From Atherix ibis (Eukaryota; Arthropoda; Insecta; Diptera; Athericidae): 64,000 bases of DNA. Both the position numbers and the translations under genes were made by a program. A model generated the notes under the pieces. The model saw nothing but the letters and a program-made list of their open reading frames with translations, had not been told where the DNA came from and searched no databases. Below are positions 22,715 through 33,200 of the stretch, one piece after another. The first letter of the stretch is position 1. Each line of letters starts with the position of its first letter. Location of the stretch: positions 53,049,020-53,113,019 of the forward strand of contig OY282607.1 in the NCBI GenBank assembly GCA_958298945.1. Reading direction: 5' to 3'.

Positions 22715-23233
22715 ATGAGTACCACTGATAATGAATCAATGTCACAAACAATCAAAGTGAACAAAAATTCGGAAAATACTTTTAAATTTATAAAGCCAAA
22801 TGATAATGAGGCAAACAGTGAAATGAGTTATGAAGCCACAGCCACAGATAACAGTCTAAGTAACTCACAGAATTTCCCTTGGTTAAAAAGAGCGAGGAAA
22901 ACGACTACCAAAAGAAAAAATAGTGTAATGAAAACCAAAAATGAATTTATGGAAGAAAACATAGTTCTAAAAAACGAAATTGATGAACTAAAAAAGCAGG
23001 TCGCTGACCTTACAAAAAAATTAAATTGTTCAACAAAAATTCCCAACAACAAAAACCGAGAGACGGAAAACAATAATCAAAGAGAAATACAACTCGAACT
23101 AGTTCTGGAAAACAATAGAACCAATATCGAGACAAATAACAATAACGTCAGTCAGCAATTATTAACAACCGAAACATCTAATAATAACCTTGAAGAAAAC
23201 GAATTCACACAAGAGCTAAAAAAAAAAATATAA
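22715..23233 (+). CDS. LINE ORF1, N-terminal part (coiled coil)
   Basis: A 172-residue frame from ATG 22715; the frame opens earlier only through a GTG. It is rich in Asn, Lys and Glu. A leucine-rich coiled coil spans about residues 75-105 (IVLKNEIDELKKQVADLTKKL), preceded by a basic stretch (KRARKTTTKRK). It ends at a TAA directly after an 11-A run (23218-23228), and the stop overlaps the next ATG (TAATG). In related elements coiled coil and knuckles sit in one ORF1 protein, so this is probably the first half of a split ORF1. A one-base shift in the A run would join the two halves. Confidence 0.75.
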   Translation: MSTTDNESMSQTIKVNKNSENTFKFIKPNDNEANSEMSYEATATDNSLSNSQNFPWLKRARKTTTKRKNSVMKTKNEFMEENIVLKNEIDELKKQVADLTKKLNCSTKIPNNKNRETENNNQREIQLELVLENNRTNIETNNNNVSQQLLTTETSNNNLEENEFTQELKKKI

Positions 23234-24396
23234 TGAAACAGCAGAAGCTGAGAACCAACAAACAAAACCAGTTTAATCAAAATTTATTAATTGAGAAGGT
23301 GAATGACCAAGTACAATCACCCAATGACAATTACACCCCCCCAGAAATAAACAGAGATAGACTGAACTATGAGCAAAGCGCAACTGAAACAGGTATAAAA
23401 AATAATAATATATATAAACAAAAAAAATTACCACCAATCAATACAATAGGCCAAGAGCCAAAAGACTTAATTAGAATCATAATTGACAACTTAAAAATTG
23501 GCAAAAATGATTTTTATATAAAAAAAATTTCCGCCCAAAAATATGCAATCTACATGAATAACTTAGAAAACCATAATAAAACTAAACTGGCACTAGAAAA
23601 TATCCAAGCAAATTACTACTCATATACACCAGAAGAAGAGAAAGTAAAAACCCTAGTACTCAAAGGACTTCATGAAAATGAAAACTGTGAGGAGATATTA
23701 GAGAACCTAAAAGACAATAAAACAAAAAATGTAAACTTCGTTAAAGTGACCAGGCTTATAACAAAACAGTCCCAAAAATTAAATAAAGCACTACCAATAT
23801 ACTTAGTTCAAATTGCACCGAATAGTGTTATAAACGAAATATATAATATTAAACACTTAAATAACCAGGTTATTACTTGGGAAAAATTAAATAAAAATGA
23901 AATTCTGCAATGCAAAAGATGTCAGCGATTAGGACACGTGGCACCAAACTGTAGGTTGCAATATCGTTGTGTAAAATGCGAAAATGCACACAATCCGGGA
24001 GAATGCACGGTAAAAAAAATTAATGAAAACGGAAATAATGTTTATTGTGTTCTATGTAAGAGCTATGGACACCCAGCATCGTATAGAGGATGTGTAAAAC
24101 ACTTACAAAGAAAACAGGATCTTCTAGAAAAGAAAAATATAAATAGAGATAGGATAAGCCAAAAAACTACCATCTTTAATAACTATTTAGAACCAAATAC
24201 AACATTCGCGGAAAAACTAAAAAATAACAGTATACAAACCCCGACTAAAAATGACAAAATATCACAAATAGACACAAATCAGCTAAATGCTACATTGACA
24301 GCAATCAATAACCAACTGAAATCATTTGATCAGATCCTTAAAGAAAATACAAGAAGAATAAATGTGTTATACCAACTCCTGCCGTCAAATGGATAA
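23233..24396 (+). CDS. LINE ORF1, C-terminal part (PRE_C2HC domain and zinc knuckles)
   Basis: A 387-residue frame starting at the ATG inside TAATG. The middle contains TYTPEEEKVKTLVLKGL-like sequence typical of the PRE_C2HC domain of Jockey-clade ORF1 proteins (observed: YTPEEEKVKTLVLKGLHE). From about residue 227 follow three CCHC-type knuckles: CKRCQRLGHVAPNC, CVKCENAHNPGEC and CVLCKSYGHPASYRGC. Its role is binding the element RNA. The last 8 nt overlap the ORF2 start. Whether it is made by reinitiation, frameshifting or not at all in this copy cannot be told from sequence. Confidence 0.85.
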   Translation: MKQQKLRTNKQNQFNQNLLIEKVNDQVQSPNDNYTPPEINRDRLNYEQSATETGIKNNNIYKQKKLPPINTIGQEPKDLIRIIIDNLKIGKNDFYIKKISAQKYAIYMNNLENHNKTKLALENIQANYYSYTPEEEKVKTLVLKGLHENENCEEILENLKDNKTKNVNFVKVTRLITKQSQKLNKALPIYLVQIAPNSVINEIYNIKHLNNQVITWEKLNKNEILQCKRCQRLGHVAPNCRLQYRCVKCENAHNPGECTVKKINENGNNVYCVLCKSYGHPASYRGCVKHLQRKQDLLEKKNINRDRISQKTTIFNNYLEPNTTFAEKLKNNSIQTPTKNDKISQIDTNQLNATLTAINNQLKSFDQILKENTRRINVLYQLLPSNG

Positions 24397-27300
24397 CAAC
24401 ATACAAAACTTTAACAATCTCAAAATAATAACAATAAATGTCAACTCAATTGTTTCAATACATAAACAACAATATCTTCAAACATTTTTAAAAGAAAACG
24501 ACCCAGACGTAGTACTACTAAATGAAACAAAATTAAACCCAAAAAGAAGAGTACAATTTGAAAATTATAAAATGATAAGAGTAGATAGACCGGAGTCAAC
24601 ACTGGGGGTGGGAACAGCTATTCTAATTAAAAACCAATATAGTTATAAAGAAATAGACCCCAGAAACATACTAAAACTCACATGTCTGGAGACAACAATC
24701 GTAAAATTGAAATTGAAAAGACAACAAAACCTAATACTCATATCAATATATGCTTCGCAGAGAAATGGTGACGCATTCCAAAGAGAGATAGATAACCTAT
24801 TTAAAAAACTACATTTGGATAATATCAACAATTTATATATTATAGCAGGAGATTTAAACGCATTACACACGAACTGGAAAAACAAAACAAATAACCCGAG
24901 AGGAAATATTTTAAATAGGTGGTTGACAACAAATAATATTAAATTCCGAACTAAATTATATCATAGCGAAACGCCATCCTACCCTAGAACAGGCTCATTT
25001 TTAGACATATGTATAGCGGATAATAGATTACCATTCGACATAGAAAGAACAAGTGAATCATTTAGAACACTGACTTTCGATAGTGACCACACAGCACTTC
25101 TTTTTGAAGTTACGTTAGACATTGACAATGAAATACTACTCGAAGAACAAAATATTTATCAGAAATTTGATTTCAAAAGAACAAACTGGAAAAAATTCGA
25201 GACGCAATTAACAAAAAACTACCTACATCATACAAGAGGTGAGGCAAACCTTGTGCCAAATAATAGGAATTTGGAAAACAACGAAATAGATAGATACATA
25301 AATAAGCTAGATACAATAATAAGCGAGACGATAGAAAAAACAGTGCCAAAAATCAAATCGGAAAATCACCTAGAGAAGTTTCAATCGTCGATAGTACGTA
25401 AACTACAACAAAACAAACGAAAAGCAGTGCAAACCTTACATAAACTTTACAGATCTAACCAAAATAAAGATTATCGGAAAATCACAAGAATCAAAGCCCT
25501 TATAGCTAACATAGATATTTTAATAAAAGAAAATGTTAGACAGAACATAAGTAAATACTGGGAAACCAAGTTAAAAAAAATTACCCCATCTAACAATAAT
25601 ATGTTCCCTGTACTAAACGCAACTTTCAGAAAAAAAGAATTATTAAAAATCAACACGTTGAAAATAAACCACAACGACTTAATTCAATTGACAGGAAATC
25701 AAATTATTAACAATAGAATACAAAAAGATGACCAAAACAACTATATCATAAGCGAAAATGAACATATTGGTGAAATCATAGGACTAACATTCCAAAACAA
25801 ACACAAGCTAAGAGAAAAAGGGAATGAAACATTCAACGAAGTTGTAAGGAACTCAATGCAACGATTAGAGCAGGAAATAAATGCAAATGGAATGACTGAA
25901 TTTACAAATGATAAAAAAGCAAACAACATGGATGACCACCAAACAGAGAATTATTTCACTACCTTTGAAAATACTAAAAAACTGTTCACAAATCTTAAAT
26001 CGAAGTTATCAACAGGATTAGACGGCGTGCCGAATATAGTATTAAAAAATGCAACAGACAAACTAATACTACAATATACTACAATTTTCAACAACGCGCT
26101 TAATAACGGTTATTTTCCCACAAAATGGAAAAAGGCCAAAATAATAGCAATAAGAAAACCAGGTAAAGATCCAACGGATCCAAATAGTTACAGACCAATA
26201 AGTCTCTTACCAAACATAAGTAAAATTTTTGAAAAAATAATACAAGAAGCAATACTACATACGGTCACATAAAACAACATCTTGGAAGACAACCAATTCG
26301 GTTTTAGGACGGGTCACTCCACTGTACATGCAATAAATGAATTCGTATCAGATATTTGTTGGAATATTAATAATAGAGAATGCGTTGGCGCGACACTAAT
26401 AGATCTCGCAGATGCATTCACCACAGTATGGACCGAAGGTTTAATGTACAAATTAAAAAATTACAACTTTTCAACACACTTAATAAAGATGATTAAAAAC
26501 ATGTTGAAAGACAAAAAATTTATATTAGACATTAATGGAGTGAAATTGGACAAAGTTTTTACAATTAAAAACGGTTTGCAACAGGGTACGGTGACGTCAC
26601 CATTACTTTTCATATTATATATAAATGAATTATTAGTAAAACTAAATAACATGGAAGGAAAAAAATACTCACTAGCTTTTGCCGACGATACACGTATAGT
26701 CATATACACGGCTGATCACAAGGCAGATAAGATACAAAAAGAGCTACAAAACATGTTGAACATTACACAGAACTATGTTGATTCTTGGAGACTAAGAATC
26801 AATTTTAGCAAATGCGAATCAATCATGTTCAGGAACAACATAAAACTCTGCCACACCACTATTCGACAAAATTGGAGACAATTTAACGTAAGAGCAGTGA
26901 ACGACCATGTATGCAAAAATAAAAATGGTGTAAAATACTTAGGAATATGGCTGAAACATAATCTAAACTTTCATGAACACATAAAAAAGCAGCTGGAAAA
27001 GGCAAATAAAGCATTTCAAATTTCAAAAAAACTATTTTATTCCAGGCACATTTCAACTAAAGTAAAAATAATTGCGTACCAGGCCATTATCAGACCCATA
27101 CTTACATATGGATGCCAAACATGGTTCAACATCAGCGACCCCATTATGGAAAAAATGAGGAAATACGAAAGAAAGTGCTTAAGAGCATGTGTGGGCAAAT
27201 ATAGGAAGGCAAACACACAGTATAAACACTACATTTCGAACAAGAATATATACGATAGTGCGAACATAGTGAGGATTGATAATTTTATCATCTAACTCGT

Positions 27301-27616
27301 GAGAAAGCATTATGATCGCGCCCCACTTCAGGAAAAAAACAACTTAATAAAACACTCATTCTATGCAGATGATGAATACATTAAAAACACTATGAAAAGT
27401 GGCTTCATTCCCCCCGAAGGATTCATATATATGGACAAAAAGGGATTTTTGCAAAACACAACAAATGTACCTAGCTTGTATCACATCAGGCGTAGAGCAA
27501 CAGACAAAACAATTACATGGAATCCAAACGCATCATCGTACAGATATAGTACAGAAACGTCGAATGAAGACAGGAGAGCTACCAAGAAAAAATATTGGTG
27601 GTATGAATCAAACTAA
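24389..27616 (+). pseudogene. LINE ORF2 (endonuclease-reverse transcriptase), complete except for two in-frame TAA codons
   Basis: From ATG 24389 one frame covers 1076 codons to the terminal stop, broken only by TAA at 26270-26272 and 27293-27295. Endonuclease motifs: TINVNS, LLNETKL, AGDLNALH, SFLDICIADN and SDHTALL. Reverse transcriptase motifs: GLDGVPN, NSYRPISLLP, QFGFRTGHST, DLADAFTTVW, GLQQGTVTSPLLF and AFADDT. The protein ends KKYWWYESN. The related LINE at 38170-40491 has sense codons at both stop positions, so the stops are lesions of this copy. The first falls within the reverse transcriptase, so the copy should not be autonomous. Confidence 0.88.
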
Positions 27617-28315
27617 AAAAAAAAAAAAAAGAAAAAAAAAAAAAAAAAAAAAAAAAAATTTACATATTCTACTTTTTTCTGGTAAATTTTTAGTAGTACA
27701 ATAAAAGAAAAGTGATTATGCGCATGCAACTACATGGCTAAGGAACAAATGATGGTGGAACCAAAAATCAAAAACATAAGGAAAAAGATCTAACTTAGAG
27801 CACTCCAGTGAGAGTCATTAGGTTATTTGAAATTGTTAAATAAGTTCTTTAGTTTTTAAGTTTTGTATGAACTCGAATGAAAATGTATATACCTCAACGA
27901 AACTGAAATAAAAAAAAAAAAAAAAAACGATTGTTCGCACAGAATAAATTTCTAACAGTGTCATAATAAATATATTTTATAATAAAAAAGCAAAAAATGC
28001 ACGAAATCAAGTGCTAGTTATTATGCATTATATTTTGAAATAAACAACCTACTTTAATTAGACTATACAATATGGTACATACTTGTACTTTGAAGATTTA
28101 AGCACTAATTTAGCAATTTAAGAACTGTTATAAATGCCCCAAGGTATATAGAATAATATGCTAAGATATTCCGCGTTGAATTTTTGAAATCTACTGCGCA
28201 GCTACGTCACTCAGGAAGTAAAATATGTTGTGTGTACGAGCGAGCGTATATTGTGTGATCTATTGTACGTATATTTGATCTATTGTACGTATATTTGTAA
28301 GTGTGTTCGCAGTTT

Positions 28316-28800
28316 TTAATGTTTCATGTTGTAGTTTTTAAATATCGTTTCAAGATTGATTAAATTTTCCATAAAATGCAATTTGGGTTTGCGTAGCCTG
28401 CATTCCGTTACTGTATCCGTCCATGTCAAGCTTATTGTTGGGTCAATTTCACAATATGTCTCAAGCATGTTTGGAATTTTAAATCTTAATCTGTGAATAA
28501 AGTAGCCAGCGAGATGCTCCAAACCATCGTATTCTAGGTAATCTAAATCATACATTCCTGCACTTACATTCAAATCTATTTCTGCGGCATTAATGGTGGT
28601 CTCTTTGGTAAGATCTTTTAGAAGATTTGAAGTCAGGCACACGTAACCTGAAGACAACTCTTCTGAAGAATCTTCATTTAAATCATCGAACCCAACATCC
28701 AAAATTTCATCTACCAAATCGTCGTCTTTATCGAATTCACTGCCGTCGAACATTTCTGAATCCACATACTCCTCTATAAATTCGGGTGAACTAAATTCGA
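28316..28800 (-). pseudogene. P-element transposase C-terminal domain remnant
   Basis: The 149-codon frame begins acidic (DDDLVDEILDVGFDDLNED) and continues with DGLEHLAGYFIHRLR, followed by TWTDTVTECRLRKPKLHF and IFKNYN. This resembles the C-terminal domain found in P-element and THAP9-type transposases (usual pattern: LEYLAGY...W...GGL..P...F...IF). It begins through a GTG only; no ATG or acceptable splice joins it in frame to the upstream THAP exons. An AG at 28790 would give the wrong phase with the donor near 28829, and that intron would be only ~37 nt. I therefore call it broken, though a missed intron is possible. Confidence 0.6.
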
Positions 28801-28815
28801 AATTATTGATTTTAA

Positions 28816-29418
28816 TTAAAATTTACAGGTCTGCTTTTTGTCGTTTTTGTCGACACACGTTCTGATGATGGTTTCTGTATTTTCTTCATTCTCTACAACT
28901 TCAATAGGATCAGGCTGAACCAGATTTTCAGAGGCTGATTTTCTAAATAAAAATATTATTTATTTCAGAAATATGCGTATAGATGACTAAAGGTGTACAC
29001 CGCTTTATTTCAAGCAAAATACTTACAGCATATTATTCACAATCTGAGTGTTTTTTTTTCTATCCTGTCTTTTCTGACGAACAGTCTCCTTCACTTCATA
29101 CTTTACACTTCCAATTGGCAGATTTTCGGTTGGAATTGCATCTAATTTTAATTTTCTACAGCTTCTAGGTGAGTAATTTAATAATTCGTGCTGCAGGTTT
29201 CGCAAATAGTGTTCAGGTTTGAAATGTTTTGAACAAACGTAATCATTATTGATATTCACTTTATCACTTCTCTTGCACTTTTGTAGCCATTGTCTTGCAT
29301 ACAATTTGTCTTTAGGAAATTTAAAAAATTTTACACTGGTCCTAACACATTCGTCTTGATTTCTTTTCAGCCGTTTGTCGTTGCTGCTGTTGCATTGAAG
29401 CATTGCACAGATTGCCAT
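28816..29418 (-). CDS. THAP-domain protein (two exons)
   Basis: ATG at 29418 opens with MAICAMLQC, the usual THAP start. The C2CH zinc ligands are present (C4, C9, then C-x2-H in YVCSKHF), followed by LKLDAIPT, equivalent to the AVPTIF box. Exon 1 (29027-29418) ends at a good donor, GCT|GTAAGT. Exon 2 (28816-28942) follows acceptor TTATTTAG and reads on in frame through an acidic stretch (VVENEENTE) to a TAA, giving about 172 residues. THAP domains bind DNA in P-element transposases and in transcription factors derived from them. Here the protein lacks a catalytic domain, so it could only act as a DNA-binding protein or be inactive. Confidence 0.68.
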
Positions 29419-29783
29419 CTTAACTTTATAATAAACCACTTGCTTTTTGCTTTATTTAATATATAAACGAAATGTTAACACAATCAACTTTAAATAAACA
29501 CGCTACTTCAGTTAATAAGTTTGTTTTGTTTATACCCGGTTAAAGAATTGTACTTCCTAAACTACGTCATTTGACAGAAAATTGCGAGAGGGAGATGGAA
29601 TGATACATGCGCAATAGACAAAACTGAAAAATACGCGGAAAATTGTCTCGACCGCAGCCAGTGTGATCAGGGTTAGAGACAGTCTGTTTTTTCCCTTGTT
29701 TTTTTTTGAGTGTTCGTGTAAAGAACTCTTTGGAATTTAAAAAAAAAAAAAAAAAAGGAAAAGGTGCTAGGCAGCAAGTAAGG

Positions 29784-30890
29784 ATGGATCCGGGGGGCGT
29801 GGATATCTCCAGCGATGAGCCACCTCTAACAGGAGGGGAGTTAGATAAACTGACTCCAGGTGGAGCAAAAAGAAGGGCAACAAGAGCGACAAAGATGGGA
29901 GGAAAGAAGAAGACGACGGAAAATAATCGAATAGAGGTAATGGTATGCGAGAAAAACGTTCTGCCTACGGTACAGGCAGAGCAAAAACAAATAATAGACT
30001 ACAAATAGGGGCTCAAGTCGGGGCTAGTTACATATGAGAGGGATGCCAAAAGCCCTTTCTATGTTATTGCCGAGTGTAAGAGGGACAGCAAAAAGCAATA
30101 TATTAATGATATTCTATTGGGAAAAATTTTAAAGAACGTTATGGGACGTGAACTCAAATCTTCGGTCCAAAAGATCGGAGCCTATAAGTGCAAGATTACG
30201 TGCAGTTCTGCAATGGAGGCGAACAAGATCATCACATCCCCTAACACAAGATTGGGTGATGCAAACAAATACAATTTTTATATCCCGAGGCATTTTACCT
30301 TAAAAGCGGGGATCATACATGATGTTCCCATTGATATCTCGACGGATGATTTGGTCAAAGAAATTAAAAGTAGTGTCAGAGTACAGAATGCTACCAGGAT
30401 GAATAGAAGGGTCACATCGGAAGATAGCAGCGTGACTTTTGCTGAAACAATAACGGTGAAAATATTATTTTTCGGGTCAGCACTGCCCGAATACATTACT
30501 TTTTGGGTGGCTCTAAGACGCGTGAAACAGTTCACCAGGAACCCCATGATGTGCTTTAAGTGTTTTAAGTTTGGACACTTAAAAGCTAGATGCTCAACTG
30601 AATCGGAAGTGTGCAGAAACTGTGGGGAAGCCAGACATGAGGGACCCTACAGGGGAAAGCCAAAATGGTTAAATTGTAAGAATGAACACCCATCCACGAG
30701 CAGACAATGCTCGGAATACACAAAACAAATCACAATACAGAACTTGATGGAGGAACAAATGCTGACCTATGGCGAAGCCATTAAAATGGTTAATTTAAAC
30801 GGTACTGTGGACAATAGACCGTACCTGAGAGAGCCGCAATTAAACAATAAAACCGAATTCCCACCGCTCGCAAAAAAAAACAAAAATTAA
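29784..30890 (+). pseudogene. I-like LINE ORF1 with one internal TAG
   Basis: A frame of 369 codons from ATG 29784 is interrupted only by TAG at 30006-30008. The C-terminal third carries zinc knuckles: CFKCFKFGHLKARC, then CRNCGEARHEG and a third Cys-rich unit ending QCSEYTKQ. This spacing is typical of I-clade ORF1 proteins. The end (TEFPPLAKKNKN) is also typical of such gag-like proteins. An A17-18 run lies 35 bp upstream of the start. Unlike the usual arrangement there is no ORF2 downstream; the element ends within 320 bp. Confidence 0.78.
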
Positions 30891-31206
30891 CAGTTGCACC
30901 AGAGGAAAACCATTTACAAATCAGGGAACAGGCCAAACATAGCCTGGAATTCGCTTCAAATCCATGAACAACTAATTGAAAATGAACCAACACCCTTACA
31001 GTCAAACCCGATCAAGAGCACAGAATTAGAAAAGTCCTGAGCATCCTGACGCTAATTTTATCAAAGCTAGGGGTGACAGGTATCACGCCAGGACCACAAA
31101 CAGTGCATACAAATACAATAAATACACAAGCAGCCGCGTGCGCCAACACCAGACTGCCCAGATTTATTCTGGGCAAATCTGTTTTTATAAATAAATAAAT
31201 AAATTA
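30891..31206 (+). other. 3' end of the ORF1-only LINE: hairpin plus TAAA repeats
   Basis: After the ORF1 stop comes a GC-moderate 3' region, then a perfect 8-bp stem TGCCCAGA/TCTGGGCA with a 5-nt loop (31156-31176). About 10 bp later comes a (TAAA)n tail ending near 31204. A stem-loop followed by short tandem repeats is the kind of 3' end recognised by several LINE reverse transcriptases. Positions 31207-31587 are AT-rich with nothing recognised. Confidence 0.65.
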
Positions 31207-31587
31207 TACAATTATTAATATGTAACTATAGTTAACATTTTAAGAATCAACAAATTTAAGAAGAAAACAAAATTAATTTATTAAACTTAGAAAAGAGAAT
31301 GAAAATATAAATAACAAATGTTCTACAAATTAATAATATAGTATACTATAAAAGTCGAAAAAATATTTTTTTAAACGAAATAAACCAATGCATTCGTTTA
31401 TCAATATAGAAATAAAAAACTTAAATAATTCAAAATAAAATAAGGAAGCTATATAATGAAAAGAAAAAGCTATTGTATATAACAAGAATGATATATAATG
31501 AATCGATCATTGAAGATTGTTATTAGTATAAAAATTAACAAAATTAAAAATGTTTTTTTCTATATAAGAAAAAATAAAACAAAACAT

Positions 31588-32360
31588 ATTAAAAATAGAT
31601 AAAAATAAGAAGTATTTAAATATAAAGACTATAAAAAAAATTTGGTTTTGCATCAAAATATGTAGTTTATTTTCTATTTAAATATTTCGATTTAACTTCC
31701 ATTAAATAAGTCAATAATAATAAATGATTTTATTATGCTTAAGGATGACTTTATTAAAAATTATATACACATATACATACGAGGTCTGTTCAAAATGTAT
31801 CGCGAATTTTGAATTTCCGCGGGTTACGTATATTCAATTTTTAATTTTTTTCAAATGCGTTATGTTGGTACTTATGTCTCTCACATATGCCGACAAGTTC
31901 GGCCATTTGGAATGTTCAGTTAATTAATTTTTGACAGCTGCTCTGGCCCCCTGTGACTTTTTCTTGTTCCCGAAACAGATTCTTTGATCCATTTTTTGGT
32001 ATGGGCAAAAATCGAAGACGAGCCAAAACAAGTGCAAAATGGCCAAACTTGTCGGCATAAGTGAGAGACATGAGTACCAACATAACGAAAATCGAATATA
32101 CGTACCCCGCGGAAATTCGAAATTCGCGATACTTTTTGAACAGACCTCGTATGAAAAATAGATAAAAATAGGAAGTATTTAAATATGAAGACTATAAAGA
32201 GTATTTGTGTATTTTTAAAGGAAAATTTGGTATTGCATCAAAATCTGTATTCTCTTTTGCTATTTAAATATTTCGACTTAACTCCCATTAACTAAGTCAA
32301 TAATAATAATAAATGAGTTTATTATGCTTAAGGATGACTTTATTCGAAATTATATATACA
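31588..32360. repeat. ~190-bp direct repeat with a mariner MITE between the copies
   Basis: The copy at 31588-31779 (from AAAATAGATAAAAATAAG through ATTTCGATTTAACT to TTATGCTTAAGGATGACTTT) is repeated at 32153-32360 with small changes. The MITE at 31780-32149 begins exactly where the first copy ends. The second copy carries a ~25-bp addition (GTATTTGTGTATTTTTAAAG). A (TA)-rich microsatellite follows at 32352-32410. Confidence 0.75.
31780..32149. mobile_element. Foldback mariner MITE made of two 5' ends
   Basis: The 370-bp element has TA duplications (31778-31779, 32150-32151) and ends CGAGGTCTGTTCAAAA. The right arm is an inverted copy of the left arm for about 160 bp, including the ACTCATGTCTCTCAC-TATGCCGACAAGTT phrase. 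Both arms correspond to the 5' end of the mariner at 6790-7716. About 40 bp in the centre (31940-31980) matches the transposase segment encoding LAPCDFFLFP. So it arose from the autonomous element by inversion of the 5' end around a small internal scrap. Confidence 0.88.
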
Positions 32361-32499
32361 ATACATATATATACACACGTATATTGTATATACGAGTATA
32401 TGTAAAGATATTTAAGATTTTTTAAATATTTTTATTTTAAACTAATAAAAAGATACCACAAAGAAAACATGAATTCAAAATAATTTGATATTTTTATTC

Positions 32500-33200
32500 A
32501 AGGTTTCTCCTCCCCACAGAGACCCGGTACAACACTAACATTGCCCTATGATTGGCTGAAAGAGAGATCATAGGGCAGTTGCGGCAGGCCAGGGAAAGTA
32601 TTCCCAATCAGGTCGTCGGTCGGCTTCATCCATTTTTTCTTTTTCTTCTCTTTTTACTTTTTTTTAGGTTTTCTTTGGGACTCTTTCTTTTATTTAATCT
32701 TTTCCTTGGTTTTTATTTTTTTTTTTCGTCCTAAAAAAATATTTTTTTTTGTTTTTTTCACTTGCCTATCCATTTTTATCTTTGCAACTTTTTACCTTTC
32801 GTCTCATTACCTATTGCTCTTCTGCAATAATTTTTTTTCTATTTTTTTTCTTTTAATTTTTTTATAATTTCTTTTTATTTTCACTTCTTTTTCCTTTCTA
32901 TTACTTTTTTCTCCTTTCCCTTCTCATGGAGAACTTAGCACCCTCGGGTGTCTGCCTTATCCCCTTTATGTTTTTGGCATGATTTTTTCTATTTATGGTG
33001 GTTGTGAGAGCATTTCTTCATCACTACTTACGAAACCCCCCAAAATCTGTGGATAAAACATAGCTGAAACATGTGCTCTCTGATTATGGTCATCATTAAC
33101 CATATTCCTGTGGAACTTAACGTTCATAACACTTTTCTCCAAATTTTAATACCTTTCTCATTCCTATCCAACAACCAAGGAAAGTAACTTTCACTATTTA
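32500..33200 (+). repeat. Pyrimidine-rich repeat unit with hairpin, copy 2 of the 9.3-kb repeat
   Basis: A perfect 11-bp inverted repeat TGCCCTATGAT/ATCATAGGGCA sits at 32543-32576. From about 32625 to 32925 the plus strand is almost all C and T. From 32925 to about 33170 the sequence matches the repeat at 9275-9540 (GGAGAACTTAGCACC, GTGGTTGTGAGAGCAT). It is probably a decayed LTR or leader of a retroelement; no coding sequence is attached here. Confidence 0.5.

Larger units (their letters stand above)
22558..27926 (+). mobile_element. Full-length Jockey-clade LINE with 11-bp target-site duplication
   Basis: ACGATTGTTCG occurs immediately before the element (22547-22557) and immediately after its terminal A-tract (27927-27937). 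Between them lie a ~155-bp leader, ORF1, ORF2, a ~290-bp 3' UTR that starts with an internal A-rich stretch (27616-27658), and a poly(A) end preceded by AATAAA-like sequence. The perfect duplication and complete 5' end indicate a fairly recent full-length insertion. It landed in AT-rich DNA just beyond duplication copy A. The coding strand is very A-rich. Confidence 0.92.
28190..29590 (-). mobile_element. P-element-like (THAP-type) remnant or derived host gene
   Basis: A THAP zinc finger and a P-transposase-like C-terminal domain lie 260 bp apart on the same strand, while the RNase H-like catalytic core and GTP-binding region are missing. Near the outer edges the phrase AGGAAGTA occurs in inverted orientation (28213-28220 plus; 29551-29558 minus), each beside a CTACGTCA/TGACGTAG motif. 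Those could be decayed terminal or subterminal repeats. I did not find a target duplication. An internally deleted P-like element is the simplest reading. Confidence 0.55.

Noticed and set aside
26270..27295. Idea that the two TAA codons in LINE ORF2 are recoded sense codons
   Set aside because: The related LINE uses ordinary sense codons at these places, and all other genes here use TAA as a normal stop; simple lesions are enough.
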